Shown one piece after another: positions 48,893 through 61,075 of a DNA stretch of 64,000 nt. The position numbers and the translations under genes are program-made. Each line of letters begins with the position of its first letter. The stretch's first letter is position 1. The notes beneath the pieces were generated by a model, which did no database searches, was not told the origin of the DNA, and was given only the letters and a program-made list of their open reading frames with translations. The stretch is from Drechslerella dactyloides (taxonomy: Eukaryota > Ascomycota > Orbiliomycetes > Orbiliales > Orbiliaceae). The stretch is taken from positions 3,100,001 through 3,164,000 of the forward strand of contig JAGTWJ010000002.1 in NCBI GenBank assembly GCA_020064725.1. The letters are read 5' to 3'.

Positions 48893-50755
48893 ATGGGTCG
48901 CTCCGCCGAGGAGAAGGTATGGTCGAGGCGCGAGATCGAGAATCTGATCGCGGAAGGGAGGAAGGTCGTAATTGTCGACGATAAGGTGCTCAAGGTCGAT
49001 GCTTGGCTGCCGTACCACCCCGGCGGTGACAAGGCTATCAAGCACATGGTCGGTAGAGACGCTACCGACGAGGTTACAGCGTACGTCCTGCGCCCACTTT
49101 GGGAGCGATGCTCAGGGACACTTGGCTGATATCGGAGATGCAATCTAGGCTTCACTCGGCGGAGACGAAACAAATGATGCTAAAGTTCAAGATCGGCTGC
49201 ATTCAGGGGCCGTGGGTCAACTTCACCCCGCCAATTCAGGGCGGAAAGTTCAGACTTATTAGCGATGACTGCCGGGACGAAAATATTGTATCCGAAGATG
49301 CTGCGAATGCGTCTGGCTCGGATTTATTGAGTTCCGGGTCTGCGACACCTACGAGCTCCGCTAGTGAGCGCGACTTCGTTTTCGACCCTCGATTGAGGCA
49401 AAGAAAGCCCGTCGTCGATACATCCTCTATCTCATCGGCCTCGGAAGGCGAGGACGAAGCTACGTTGGCGTTAAAGCAAGAACAGGAGCGGCGATTACTC
49501 GAAGATCTCAACATGTATCCTTCGTTGGATATGGCAACTCAGCAAAACATCATCAAGAAGTACCGACAACTTGATCAAAAGCTACGCGAGAAAGGGCTAT
49601 ACCAGTGCAATTACTGGGCTTACGGCTGGGAATGTCTACGATACTTTACCTTTGTGGGCCTTTTCGTATATTTCCTGAAAACCGGGTGGTTCAAACTGTC
49701 GGCGCTATTCCTGGGAATCCTATGGCATCAGCTCACGTTTACCGTCCATGACGCCGGTCATATGGGTATCACTCACAACTTTGTTATTGACTCTTTCATC
49801 GGTATCTTTCTTGCCGATTTCTGTGGAGGCCTTTCTGTCTGCTGGTGGAAACGAAACCACAATGTATGTTGCCATGCCCGATCACATCTGAAATACCGAG
49901 CTGAAATTTCCGTTGATAGGTGCACCACATCGTCACGAACGAGCCAGATCATGACCCGGATATTCAGCATTTGCCGTTCTTCGCCATCGACCAGAAGTTC
50001 TTCAGAAGTCTCTACTCCACTTACTATGATCGAGTAATGGAGTACGATCGCTTCGCTCAATTTGTCATTCGCGCCCAACATTGGTTGTACTACCCGATGC
50101 TCTGTTTCGGGCGATTGAACCTCTACGTTCGTTCTTGGGAATACATTATCCTCGGATACTCGCCGAAGAAGGGCGTTGCCGCGTGGCACAGATACGCTGA
50201 GATGCTCGGGATGTGTGTATTCTGGACTTGGTATGGGTATGGCGTTCTTTACAAATCTCTACCGACAACCAGCGACAGAATCATTTTCTTCGCGATCACT
50301 CATGTAGTTCCAATGCCGGTCCATGTGCAGATCACGCTGAGTCACTTTGCGATGAGTACCTCCGACATTGGAGTTGCCGAGTCGTTCCCTCAGAGGATGC
50401 TGAGGACTACAATGGACGTGGATTGTCCTAAATGGCTGGACTTCTTCCATGGAGGTCTTCAATTCCAGATTATCCATCACTTGTAAGTATCTCCAAAGGC
50501 TAATTTGGTTAACTCTCGGGACGAAAACTGACAATCTTGGCTTCTAGATATCCTCGTATGCCTCGTCATAACCTGCGGGAAGCGCAGAAGTACGTCATGG
50601 AGTTCTGCAAAGACGTCGGTATTCCCTACGCTTTATATGGGTTCTATGATGGTAATAAACAAGTTATCGGGAGACTCGCCGAAGTGAGCAAGCAAGCAGC
50701 TATCTTCAGAGAGTGTCAGAACTATTGCATGGAGAACCCTAGTCACTCGCACTGA
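48893..50755 (+). CDS. Cytochrome b5-fused fatty-acyl/sphingolipid desaturase (delta-8 sphingolipid type)
   Basis: Membrane di-iron enzyme expected in the ER, introducing a double bond in the long-chain base of glucosylceramide. Four exons (48893-49080, 49149-49863, 49920-50482, 50548-50755) give 557 aa. The N-terminal cytochrome b5 domain includes WLPYHPGGDKAIKHMVGRDATDEV with the heme His. A Ser/Asp-rich insert of about 100 residues separates it from the desaturase domain. The three histidine boxes are intact: HDAGH at 263-267, HNVHH at 300-304, and QIIHH at 484-488, where Gln replaces the first His as in front-end/b5-fusion desaturases. Two introns fall inside or next to His boxes 2 and 3. 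Hydrophobic helices lie around 220-300 and 380-430. Delta-8 sphingolipid specificity is inferred from fungal family architecture; a front-end fatty-acid desaturase is possible. Confidence 0.9.
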
Positions 50756-50965
50756 TCTGGAGAGGCTGGAGTACCATCATTAGCTGCATACATCCAAGTA
50801 CCACGATGAATACGCCGATATATATATAATGTCATCTGGCCTTCAAGCGCCAACTAATAGACCTTTCGTCTGCTTTTTTTTAGACTACCAGCAAGCAATG
50901 ATTATTTCCATGTGTGCTACATATAGCTGTCCTCTTAGAGAATCTTTACCAATAGCTCTACTCGC

Positions 50966-51829
50966 TTACCATGGCTGCACCATGTCCCGTCTAATTACCT
51001 TCCCAACATCCTCATCTCTGGCGCCCTCCACTACATCTTTGATGAAGGTTCCGCCAAGAGAAGGATCCCCGGCCCCCATCGCCTTTAGGCGTTCACGGTC
51101 TCCACCCAGATCAGTTGCTAGAAAACCCGGCGAAATGCACCACACCTTCACATTGTCGTTTTTCAAGATCCTCGCAAAGTTGATCATGACCATGTTGAGG
51201 GCGGCTTTGCTGGCTATATAACATACCCAAGTCGGTGTTGGGGCTTTTGGCCACCCGGCAGGCGGACTAGGGAACCGCGGATTAGGCTTTGTTACTTCCT
51301 CGAATGATGAAAGGCCGCTGGTCAAGAAGAGAAGGCGAGGCGCGGAAGACTTGATGAGCAAAGGGAGGAAGGTATCCGTGACAGTGTAGGTGCCGGCAAC
51401 ATTCACGTTGTAGTCTTGCAGGAAACTCTCGCGGCTTGGAGGTGCGGACGTCGCGGCTATCCCCAATAACAGAGGTTAGCGAATTGCATGATATATCGAT
51501 ATGAATTCGGGCGCTGTTAGCATTGTGTATTTGCATCAATCAGACATACCCCCAGCATTGTTGATCAGAACATCAATATATCCAACTTCAGAGCTGACTT
51601 GTTTGAACGCCGTGACTATTGACTCATCGGAGAGGAGATCGATCTGAACAGGTACCAATTTGTGAATGCCGGTATCTCCGAAACTGTTGATGGCAGTTTC
51701 GAGTTTTTCTAAGTTACGCGCTCCCACAAAGACATGGTATGGCGTAGAGGATGAAAGAAAAGCTTTGACTGCTTCATATCCAATGCCGGTATTGGCTCCC
51801 GTGATAAAGATGATAGTCTTTGAAGCCAT
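50966..51829 (-). CDS. Short-chain dehydrogenase/reductase
   Basis: NAD(P)-dependent oxidoreductase of the classical SDR family; substrate unknown. Two exons on the minus strand (51550-51829, 50966-51456) give 256 aa, the family's usual length. The cofactor motif TGANTGIG is at residues 10-17, NNAG at 90-93, the catalytic Ser at about 140 (LTSG), and the YIASK motif has Tyr173 and Lys177. A PG motif (CISPGFLATDLGG) follows as expected. An in-frame upstream ATG would add 17 residues, but MASKTIIFITGANTGIG gives the normal spacing to the first strand. It faces the desaturase gene with 210 bp between stops, but nothing else links them. The closest general match is fungal carbonyl-reductase or retinol-dehydrogenase-like SDRs. 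Confidence 0.9.
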
Positions 51830-53894
51830 TGCTTTATTACTATAAGTCCAACCGGAACGGATGTGACTTGGATTGCCCAATGGTATCTAGATTATAAGGA
51901 TTGTTTAGGAAAGCTGCGAGGGAACTTGACGAGATGAGAAATTGTCCAACCAAGCTGATTCATATTCGAGCCAAGTTACAGCTGCAACTACGCCGAGAGA
52001 TTCCACGCATGGTATATATAGTACTCAAGTGCACATTCCTCTACGCATTTCGATTGGAGGCATATCCGCCCATATCCTCCATTCCGATGACGCCAACGCA
52101 ATCTGGAGGGTTGTGACGGATATATCGGGTTTAGTAACGGTCTTATAGCCTGCCGAAACGGGGAAGTACGGCGATACGGTGTCGCTGGACACAGAGCATT
52201 GCACGGATCAATTGATTGGTAATTTCGACTTCATCTTATGTAAGGACTTCGAAATACATGGTCGATGTGACTAGTATACGTAGTATACGGCTGATTGATA
52301 TTAATATATTATGGGGATGATGACATAGTGTGTTACCATAGTTAAAACGTAAGAACGCAAGTGCTGCTAGATTATCGATTTCACACTCTATGGTGCTGCA
52401 GAAGGGACTTTCCCAGCAGCAACTAATACGGAGTGAGCCTATATGTGAGGCCGAGTAAGGGTGACAATACAGCTCGAGCTACAGATCTAGGAATCCGTGT
52501 CTGGGCCTACCAGAGGACTCAGTATCCGCATGAGCCCAAAATGTCTAGCTTTTCTAGCTAGCTTTTGAATAATTGCAAACCATTTCATTCAGCTATATAT
52601 ATTGGGGTTTTAATTTTACTTGAACACGCTGAAGGTATAACTCGGTATAATGTTGTCACATCGACCATCCTGTTTCGAATTTATTCAATCATAGCGTTAA
52701 ATTATATTAGGCGCGTATACCTTTTGCTCATATTTCATAATGCGTCAGCCTTGCAACAGCCAATAGCTCAATCACCCTAGTGATCCTGAAAAGCGGAGAG
52801 TAACCACACGTGTATACTGGTACTCATAACCAGTTCTCATCTTAAGCTAAGGGTGACCCAGCAAGAATATCAACACTCGGATGCCCCAAGAGATCGTAAA
52901 TATTGGACATGCGGTCCCTGATTCTTGTAAATTCTATGCTCTTTCCGGGGCTATCACAACTTAAGAGGCAGGTCCAAGTCTTTCTGACACCGTAGGAAGC
53001 GCTGGTCAAGTACTGTACCTGGAGAACTGTGCTATATGTGTACGGCCGGCATGATATGATATGATATCGACGAAAGTCAAATGTGCACTGCGCTAGTGGG
53101 AGATGTCCTTTGATAATGTTGAGCGTGGGGAATTAAATCTGTGATTCTGAAAGTATTTTGAACTTTTGCTACGTCAAGCCCGTCCCCCAATATCTGTGCA
53201 CGATGAAAAGAGTCTGAGGACGCCGGAGGCCCTCTCGATAATATGCTCTCATCAGCCGCCTGATTCAATCTTCGACTCAAATATAGGTCTTCTCTAAACC
53301 AAAACTGGCGGTGCATCGTCCACTAGCTAGAATATGAGTTTAGTGCTGTTATGTCGAGGATAAGAAGCGCAGCTCTCACGGGTCAAGTAATAAACATCGA
53401 GAACTCGAAACTATTTTAAGGCCCTGGAAACTGTAGAATTTGAAGAAAACATCCCTTCAGACAAGCACTCCGCACTCAAGGGGTGATGACCTGTCTCGAA
53501 CGCCAAAGAGTTAGTCATATAGGTAGGTTTGCGCACCCTGCTCGTATGTTGCAAGATGTTGAGATAGCCGTCCAGCGAGAAGAACATGTCCCCCCGGAAG
53601 TTAACTAAATCGACAAGATATGTAGAAGGTAAAATCATCGATACTAGTCTCGTAAAGTCGATACTGTATTTAGGTTCGAAGCTGGAGAGGTTGTGATGCT
53701 GGGAAACGATGATCTTAGACCAACTAAGCAGCTCAATACTTACTTACGGTTGACTTAATATCTCATCGCTCTGACGACCTAAAGTTTTCGTATGAGCCTG
53801 ATAAACGAGAATGCCAGCCCCCCAAGCGATAGCACATCCTTTCCATAGTCATTTAGTCTACGTGCTATGTAAGATTTGACAACCTTAAGGTGGC

Positions 53895-53928
<34 letters not shown>

Positions 53929-56900
53929 CGGCAGCAGTATCCCGCTGACCGAATTTATTGAGAACGGGAAGCTCACGTAGCCGAACTTTGTCCGCGCACG
54001 GCTCAGGCACCTCGGTAATCAGGTAGATTGCCGAGAAGCGGAGCTTGTTAACTCTTGGATACCTCTAGGCAATTAATAGGCTAAGTTTACAAGGTCAGCT
54101 TGTGGTAGTATGAATAGATCAGCTGAAAGGTAATCACATTATATTAGCGCAAGAGGATAGACTACATTGCATAGTAGCCTTATATTTTCTTGCCTTTCCT
54201 ATCCGTCTATCTTTGATTCGAATTTAAAGCTGGTAGCATATATAAGTCTACCTCGCTACTGGTGGTGAATAATCTTACGAATGGATAAGGATGCGGATCG
54301 CAATATTGGCAGACAATAGAATTACTGGTGCTATTGACCCCGACCAACCTTACTGGCCCGCCTCTATGTATCAGCGGCAGCTCAGGAAACTGAAGTTCTA
54401 AATAAGGAAACACACGGCAAATATGACCCACCTTTCAATCAGAATCTGCCTTTCGCCTATTAGGTTGCTCCACCTCCCTCGACCCCTGGCCCTCTTCCTG
54501 CCGGGGTCGACATGCATCAATTTGATATCACGTGTGTCGTGAATGCTGGAGAATTTATGCGTAGAAAGGATGCAGATTACGAAACAACGGTGCAAGCACC
54601 ATGGCGTGTCAGAAGAGTCGAGCGTTGTTCACTGCTCGGAATCAGCTTGGGCTACGAAACAACGTTCGGTTCGCCCCACGATGCGGGCCAAGATACGAAA
54701 CATGACTCAGACAGAATGAAATCGTGTAAGTATTTGTTTGTACTCTTTCAGGTAACTACATATAGTCCTAGGTAACGTAATGTATCTCGTAGGAGGAAGA
54801 GATTTCTTTACTGTCTCGCGGTTCAGACTGCTGTGCCTTACTCCGCTATCGCGGTTCGGTTTACGAGCTCGAAAACGATTTCTTTACCTCGTGATGACAT
54901 TTTGTTGTGAATAGCCCAACCGGCAATATATATGACACATCTGCTTGCAAGCACTTGCACATACAATAATACGTAGAACAGATATCCAATATATATGTGA
55001 TCTCAGGGCTGCAGTATGCATGCAGGATAGTATTATGTCGCTTATCGAGATAATATCAGATATCAGCTGCAGGTCCTTTGACTGCGGGCAAGTATCTAGC
55101 TAAACAGGTAGACCTACATCGGCGGTGGACCAAAGAACGGTCTTGTTACGAGACGATCCGATAGGACAGTATGATGGGGTTACCTATATCAGATAGATGT
55201 TATAACTTTATAGTTCGGTTTCTGACCAAACTTAGTCAAAAGACGGTTGCACAAGTAACCCCACGAGACAAGACGTGACAGTACGTGCTACTATTCGCTA
55301 GTCGGATGCGATCGACCCTAGCTTTGCCACTTTCAAAGTGGAGAAAACGATCGATAGCACACGTTCATTATATTTCGGCTCCGAAGTTCAGGATAGAAAT
55401 CATACCACTGCCGAATATCATTTCCCAATGACAAGGCCTCTCTGCCTGCATATTTCGGATTTGAAGTGTCTACCCCTCCCTGACCACTTATGCATATATG
55501 TACATTCTGAGCTCCCTGATCACATTTAAATGCCAGCATTATAACACGTACCTAAGTAATCTTTATCGGCAAGGTGGACAGGAATACGGCCTCAGGCATA
55601 GCCGCGGGTCGTTGCGCATTTTGGTCCCGATGTGCGATGGAAGTAGCTCAACAAGCTGGGTTCTGAGAGTCAAAAAAGTGATGACTCGCCCATCGTCTTT
55701 TGGTTAATTAAAGCTGGGCCTCGTGCTGGCTGACTGTGCGAACTTTTGTTTGTGGTGATTCAGGAAAAGTGGAGCCGGAATGGCCGCGACACTCCGAAAG
55801 TCAAGGAGGACCCTTGCTGAACAAATACGGTGTCGACAATTCAGTAAATCCCTCGCACCGGCTCTTCAGTCCAGCGCGAGTAACCAGCATCCCTCTTGAG
55901 AGTGGGCGGTTCTCTCACCTGAAGTGGTTTCCTGAGTTCAGGGATCCATTTATCTTTAGCTCTCCACGACCGTGCACGAAGCTCTCTAGCAACGGCTCGC
56001 GATCCAAATACAGCACAAAACTGGGCACTGAAGATCTAATATGAAATTGGTCCTCAAACATGGTAACTTTATGTCAGCAGTATATTGCATGGGATTCAGT
56101 CTTCAAATAGATGGAAAATTTACTTCAGCAGACAGCAACTCTTAATTTGCAGCACGTCGCACGGTTTTCGACGCATGGGTATGCTTGGACCCATTTTCGT
56201 TTCGCGTCCGAGGAAATACCTAGACTAGCCGTGCCTGCTATCCGTGTTCACATTCCAGGTCGATGCTTCGAAAAGGCCGCTGGATTCAACGGAGCTGATC
56301 AGCAATCTGCAGAGCCGCTAACCAGGCCGGTTCTAGCGGGCGCCGCTAGAGCCGTCTGGATCCACGCTTCCCTACCAATTGGAGGGCCGAGCCATTCGCG
56401 TTCCATTTCTCTTTCCCAGACCCACCTAGCACTGACCGATACCGTACGAGGCGGACCGCTGTTTGTCGTGGAAGAAAAGAGAAAGGTTATTTTGAAAACG
56501 CTGCTTGCCTGGAGTACTGAAATTCCTGGAATCCAGCATCTCGTTGATCGGGTCTCGAGCTCGCAAGGGTATTCGCTGCAATGAAACTTAAATTCGTTCA
56601 TCATCAGGATTTGAGTCTCTCTCGGCCTGACGACAGGTACGGCTTATCGTCAGCCGTCAGTTAACTTGCGCCGTTGGCAGGAAATATAAGACATCGAGGC
56701 TTCGACACTATCGCTCGTCGCGGTGACTACTTACATATCGCTGACGGCTGACTGCACCTCACACTCGAGCACTCCGACCGACTGCAGCTAAAGGATCCAG
56801 CTAAGGATTTCGCAGGGTCAAAGACAATAATAGCATAGTTTATGTTCGGAAATATTTGGTTCTTCGGCAGTGTCAGCTGTTTTGAATCCGCGCATTTGCG

Positions 56901-57013
56901 AAGCGTAGGGGATCTGGTTCCCCTTTTGGTCCGTTTTAACTTTGCCGCGCCCGAATTGACGATAACAACACGGCCGCGAACCGGTCGAGATCCGGATCCA
57001 AGGGCCTGGCGCG
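51830..57013. other. 5.2-kb gene-poor region
   Basis: AT-rich stretch with a TA/GA microsatellite and many short frames. I looked for spliced genes on both strands, including 53077-53976 (-) and 56111-56584 (+), and found no motif or consistent splice chain. It could include decayed genes. No transposase or terminal inverted repeat was seen. Confidence 0.45.
53894..53928. repeat. TA/GA dinucleotide microsatellite
   Basis: A run of TA units passes directly into about ten GA units. Confidence 0.9.
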
Positions 57014-58669
57014 ATGAAATTTGCGACGCCGCCGAACCCGCAGACGGAGGCCGACAGAGAGTACCTACGGACGCTCTTTCCGCTTTTCAGAAAGTTTCCT
57101 CCAGATTTCCAGTTTCCATTGGCGGTAGACCCGGACTATCGCATACCCGTCAATACGTTTTACTGTTTCGTTACCGGAATCACAGTATGTTCTTTTACAA
57201 CAATGGTGGTATTACTCAGATTTTGGGTACGAGCACGAGTAAAAGGGTCATTTGGCCAGGATGACTGGCTCATGGTGCCGACGTTCGTATGCTATACAGC
57301 TTTCAACGTCGTGAATATTTTTGGTAGGTTTCTGTTTCTGTATGTTACCCACCGACGCCCATGATTGAGTTCAGTAAACGGGTGCTGATAGAATCTGATT
57401 TAGCGGTTTTTGGCACTGGCCTTGGCTACCATCTTTACGATAACTCCAAAAAGGATATTCGTGCCTATCTTGTTGTAGGTGCATGATGACTTCAGCAATA
57501 TTGCAATTTGATATCAGCGACTTATTCAATTATCTGTTATCTAGGTCCAATATCTCCATGTCATTTTCTCATTTTCGGCGCTTCATCTGTGCAGAATATC
57601 CATCCAGCATCTCCTTCTTCGTCTTACTCCACCATCCTCAACATTCCAACTTCGGTATCTCTATGTTCTCATAGGTGTATCGTACCTCTTTTGGCTCGCC
57701 GCTGTCTTCACGCAGATTTTTGAATGTGGGGTTCCAGCCTCGAAAGCCTTCGATCTGAAATCCAATTTCGACGGGACGTGCATTAGTTTGATATCAACCA
57801 CCAACTATGGCGTCTACATGTCGGGTCATATCATTCTAGATGCTTTCACAATATTTCCGCCTCTCTGGGTTCTCATCCGGCTGCCGATGCCGGCGGCGAA
57901 GAAATTTAATCTTGGCTTCTTGCTCGCTCTGGGCTGCTTTACAATGGTATTTGATCGTTCCGGATAGACAGAAATATTTGAGGCCAAGCCTTGGTATTAA
58001 CTTGAACAACAGGTTTTCAGCGCCCTAAAACCGTTTGTGTTCTATAAGATTATGGTGGAATCTTTCGATATTACCTGGAACGCGACTGCAGTTGCCTTCT
58101 GGGGCATCCTCGAGAGCAGTTTAGCTCTCATTATTGCCTCACTCCCAGCCCTCAACAGAGGTATCATCAAATATACCAAACTGGATAGATTCTTCAACTC
58201 CAGTTCGTCTGCGTCCAAGATGTTTTCCAATCGATTCCACTTTAAAGAGAATATATACAGGGGGCCTGCCAGGTTTGTTCGATATACCGCGGACGCTACG
58301 GTTCAAGATACAATGCAGAGCTACCTTGAGCTTGGCTCACTTGGGGAGACAAAGTCGGACGAGCGATTAAGACAGGCTGCTGGGGAGCATGGTGAAAGTA
58401 GTGCTGGCGGCGGCGGCGGCGGCGGTAGTGCTAGTGGCGATGAGTATACAGGGATTACAGTAGAGCGGAGCTTCCAGCTTACAGAGGAGAGAGCATCAGT
58501 CCTTGAGCAAGAAGCTGGGGAATTCGAAGGATCGCCGATAACGCGGGTTTCGAGCGAAGTCCTCCGGCCACCAGAGGCGCTGATTCTGGGTGAGAGCAGA
58601 CGACCAGCAGTGCTATCGCGGGACGATAGCAGCGGGCCACCCGAAAATTCTACAGGGATACCGACATAA
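57014..58669 (+). CDS. Fungal rhodopsin-domain seven-helix membrane protein (SAT4/PTH11-related family)
   Basis: Integral membrane protein of the large fungal rhodopsin-domain family; most members have no known ligand. Four exons (57014-57323, 57404-57474, 57545-57946, 58013-58669) give 479 aa. After a hydrophilic N-terminus come hydrophobic helices: YCFVTGITVCSFTTMVVLL, WLMVPTFVCYTAFNVV, LHVIFSFSALHL, YLYVLIGVSYLFWLAAVF, MSGHIILDAFTIFPPLWVL and LGFLLALGCFTMVF, and a last one (AFWGILESSLALIIASLPAL). The order RARVKGSFGQDDWLM after helix 1 and FDITWNATAVAFWGILES before helix 7 are family hallmarks. The cytoplasmic tail of about 180 residues is acidic and Ser/Gly-rich, with a poly-Gly run. Donor choice in the second intron (GTAGGT) was set by phase. 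Not a retinal protein: no lysine is seen in the last helix. Confidence 0.85.
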
Positions 58670-61075
58670 CGATTGATATACGTTTATTTGTCATTGATTT
58701 TCTTTCTTTTGGCGGTACGACTTGATTTTAGCGTGTATTGAATACCTCCATAGAGCGCAGAGTCTTGATCACGATCTACTTAGACGTTTTCGTAACTCAG
58801 AGATTCGATAATATCTACGATTTCGCGTCTGAGCCTTGATCTGCATATATTTTGTAAAATATTCCGTATCTACTTAAGTAACTATTGAGCTAATATTATA
58901 ATGTGTAGTCAAGTATTCGTATATATAATCCCAAAAGTCTGCTCACGCATACTCCGGGTACTACCAATACATGAAAACTCTACGAGGTACAACTCAAACC
59001 CGCATATGGAACTGATAAATTAACGTCGACTTGACGGAAATTTTTCGCCCGGCATCAGGATAATGAAAATTCTATTTAGCAGATAAATTTTATAATCGCT
59101 TCCAGGGCGGGATTATACCAGGGTTGGCTGCACACGATAGGCTGCCAAAACTAGCTGCAATGCAAAGTGGGCAAAGCTCTTAGAAATCACCACCAATATA
59201 TTCATCTTGAGATCTTGATGCTCCAGGCTTAGTCTCGGTCGGAGCCAGAGGGCCAGGGGCCACGAACGCTCCAGACTGCAAGTACTAGGTGATCCTTGAA
59301 AGTATTACCCATATATAACCTCGAGGACCAGGCGATATATGCATGCTTAAGCGTCGACAAACCGGGGCACTGCGCTGCATTGATCTTGGTATGGCTTAGC
59401 CTGGTCTGTGAGTGGACAACGGCCTCCAGCAACAGAAGTCGATAAATTATGATTATCGAAAGTTTGTTAGCGGCTACAGGGCCCTACCTAGTTCCTGTCT
59501 CATGCAGGAGTACCAGCTTTTGTAGGCTGGCTCTGTTGACAAATTTCGACACACGTTGAATCCGAAGACATGCCACTGCACTGCATCTCGCGTCCTATTC
59601 GGACCCACTTGGCGACGTCTCGGACTTCGGATCTTCGGCTGTCCATATGCACCCACAGGCAGAATTAAACCAATAGCAGCTACAGCAAATCTATAGCGAA
59701 TCAATTCCTTCGCGCATCGATTCCAGCGGAGGCTCCGATGCCTTGACGTGGTGAAGGCCTGCCTGCACGGCCCTCCCGTCAGCTGCTGGATCCGGATGGT
59801 GGTACGAGGTTGACGTCCAGCTAATGCAGCTGCGGTGCTCGTCGCAACACACAAGATAGCGGGCGCACAACATGCAACGCAAGTCACCTGGTTTCCAGCG
59901 CTCTTGAATGTTCCTACGGTACGCATACACCAGGACGCAAGGTCTGGGCCATCGCTGTGTCGAAAAAGACGTCCGAGTAGCTCGACCTCGAAAGCTATAA
60001 ATAAGAGACTTGGACGGACGTTCTTCGAATCGTGTACCTCGAATAAGCGAACATTTCATGCAGGCGTGGGCGCCATATCCCGAGGTATGCCAATCTTCCG
60101 AAATACGAGACTGCCAGGAATCCATCGAAATGAAGTTTCGGGCGAGGGCTAGCTAACACCTCGATTTTGCATCCGAAACCCTACCTACTTGCTATTTATT
60201 ACATCTTCGAGGCGTGGGAAAATAGAAACCCAACCGAGGCGATGGCATGCCTCAGCAGGGGACTGCACTGACTAGACTTCCATCTGAACTCGATCGATCT
60301 GGCGGACAGTCCTGCAAAGGCCATGCGGAAGGGAAATCAGGAGAGGTTGGCGCAATCCTGCACTGCACACGATTCTCCTGAGGCCTACCGGTTCGGTTTT
60401 GTACCCCCCCAAAAAAACTCGAAACTAGCCAACCGACGCATTCGCATAAATGGAGACTAGGAGACATTCATTTCGCATTGGCCTGACAGATTTTATATAT
60501 ATCTTCCGGCTTTCTTTTTCCCGCGTGAAAGCTTGAAAACGAATGGGGCATCTGCAGCCCAGCGGTCTAGACTTTTTTGTGCATGAGCAGCCATTTTAAC
60601 AATGGCGCCAACGCCTCCACGCAAGCGCTATCCCGATGTGGGAATAGCCGCAACTGCGTCCGCACAAAGTGGCTGGCTCGTGGGGTCGTATTTATCCTTC
60701 TGACTTCCCTGTCCGTTCTGCATTTCTCCCCTCAGGTTGACGCTCTTATTCCGAATTTCTTGGAGGGGTCCATCCAGCAAACTTTGTCATTGCTGATCGA
60801 TCGTCGTTGCCTCCCTTCGATTCTCGACTCAGTTTCGCCCCCAACATCCTATAGATCCATCGATATATAGTATACATAGCTGTTTATATATTCCAATAGA
60901 TCCTTTTTCGCTCGACGGGTCCGGTTTTGTGATGCTCTAGCTAGGATAACAGCCCGCAGAGCTCGTTTAACCCTGCTGCTCTGCAGAATTCTCGAGTTGA
61001 CCCCCGAAAAATCCAACATCCCGTTCACCACTAGCTTGCAGGGGACCCGAGGATAGCTATCTGGATATCCATGCA
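58670..61075. other. Intergenic region upstream of noxR
   Basis: 2.4 kb between the rhodopsin-domain gene and noxR, both on the plus strand. Short overlapping frames around 59474-60125 lack motifs. No gene recognised. Confidence 0.45.

Noticed and set aside
53077..53976. Possible spliced minus-strand gene in the gene-poor region
   Set aside because: Three short frames could be strung together, but donors and acceptors did not keep phase and no motif was seen.
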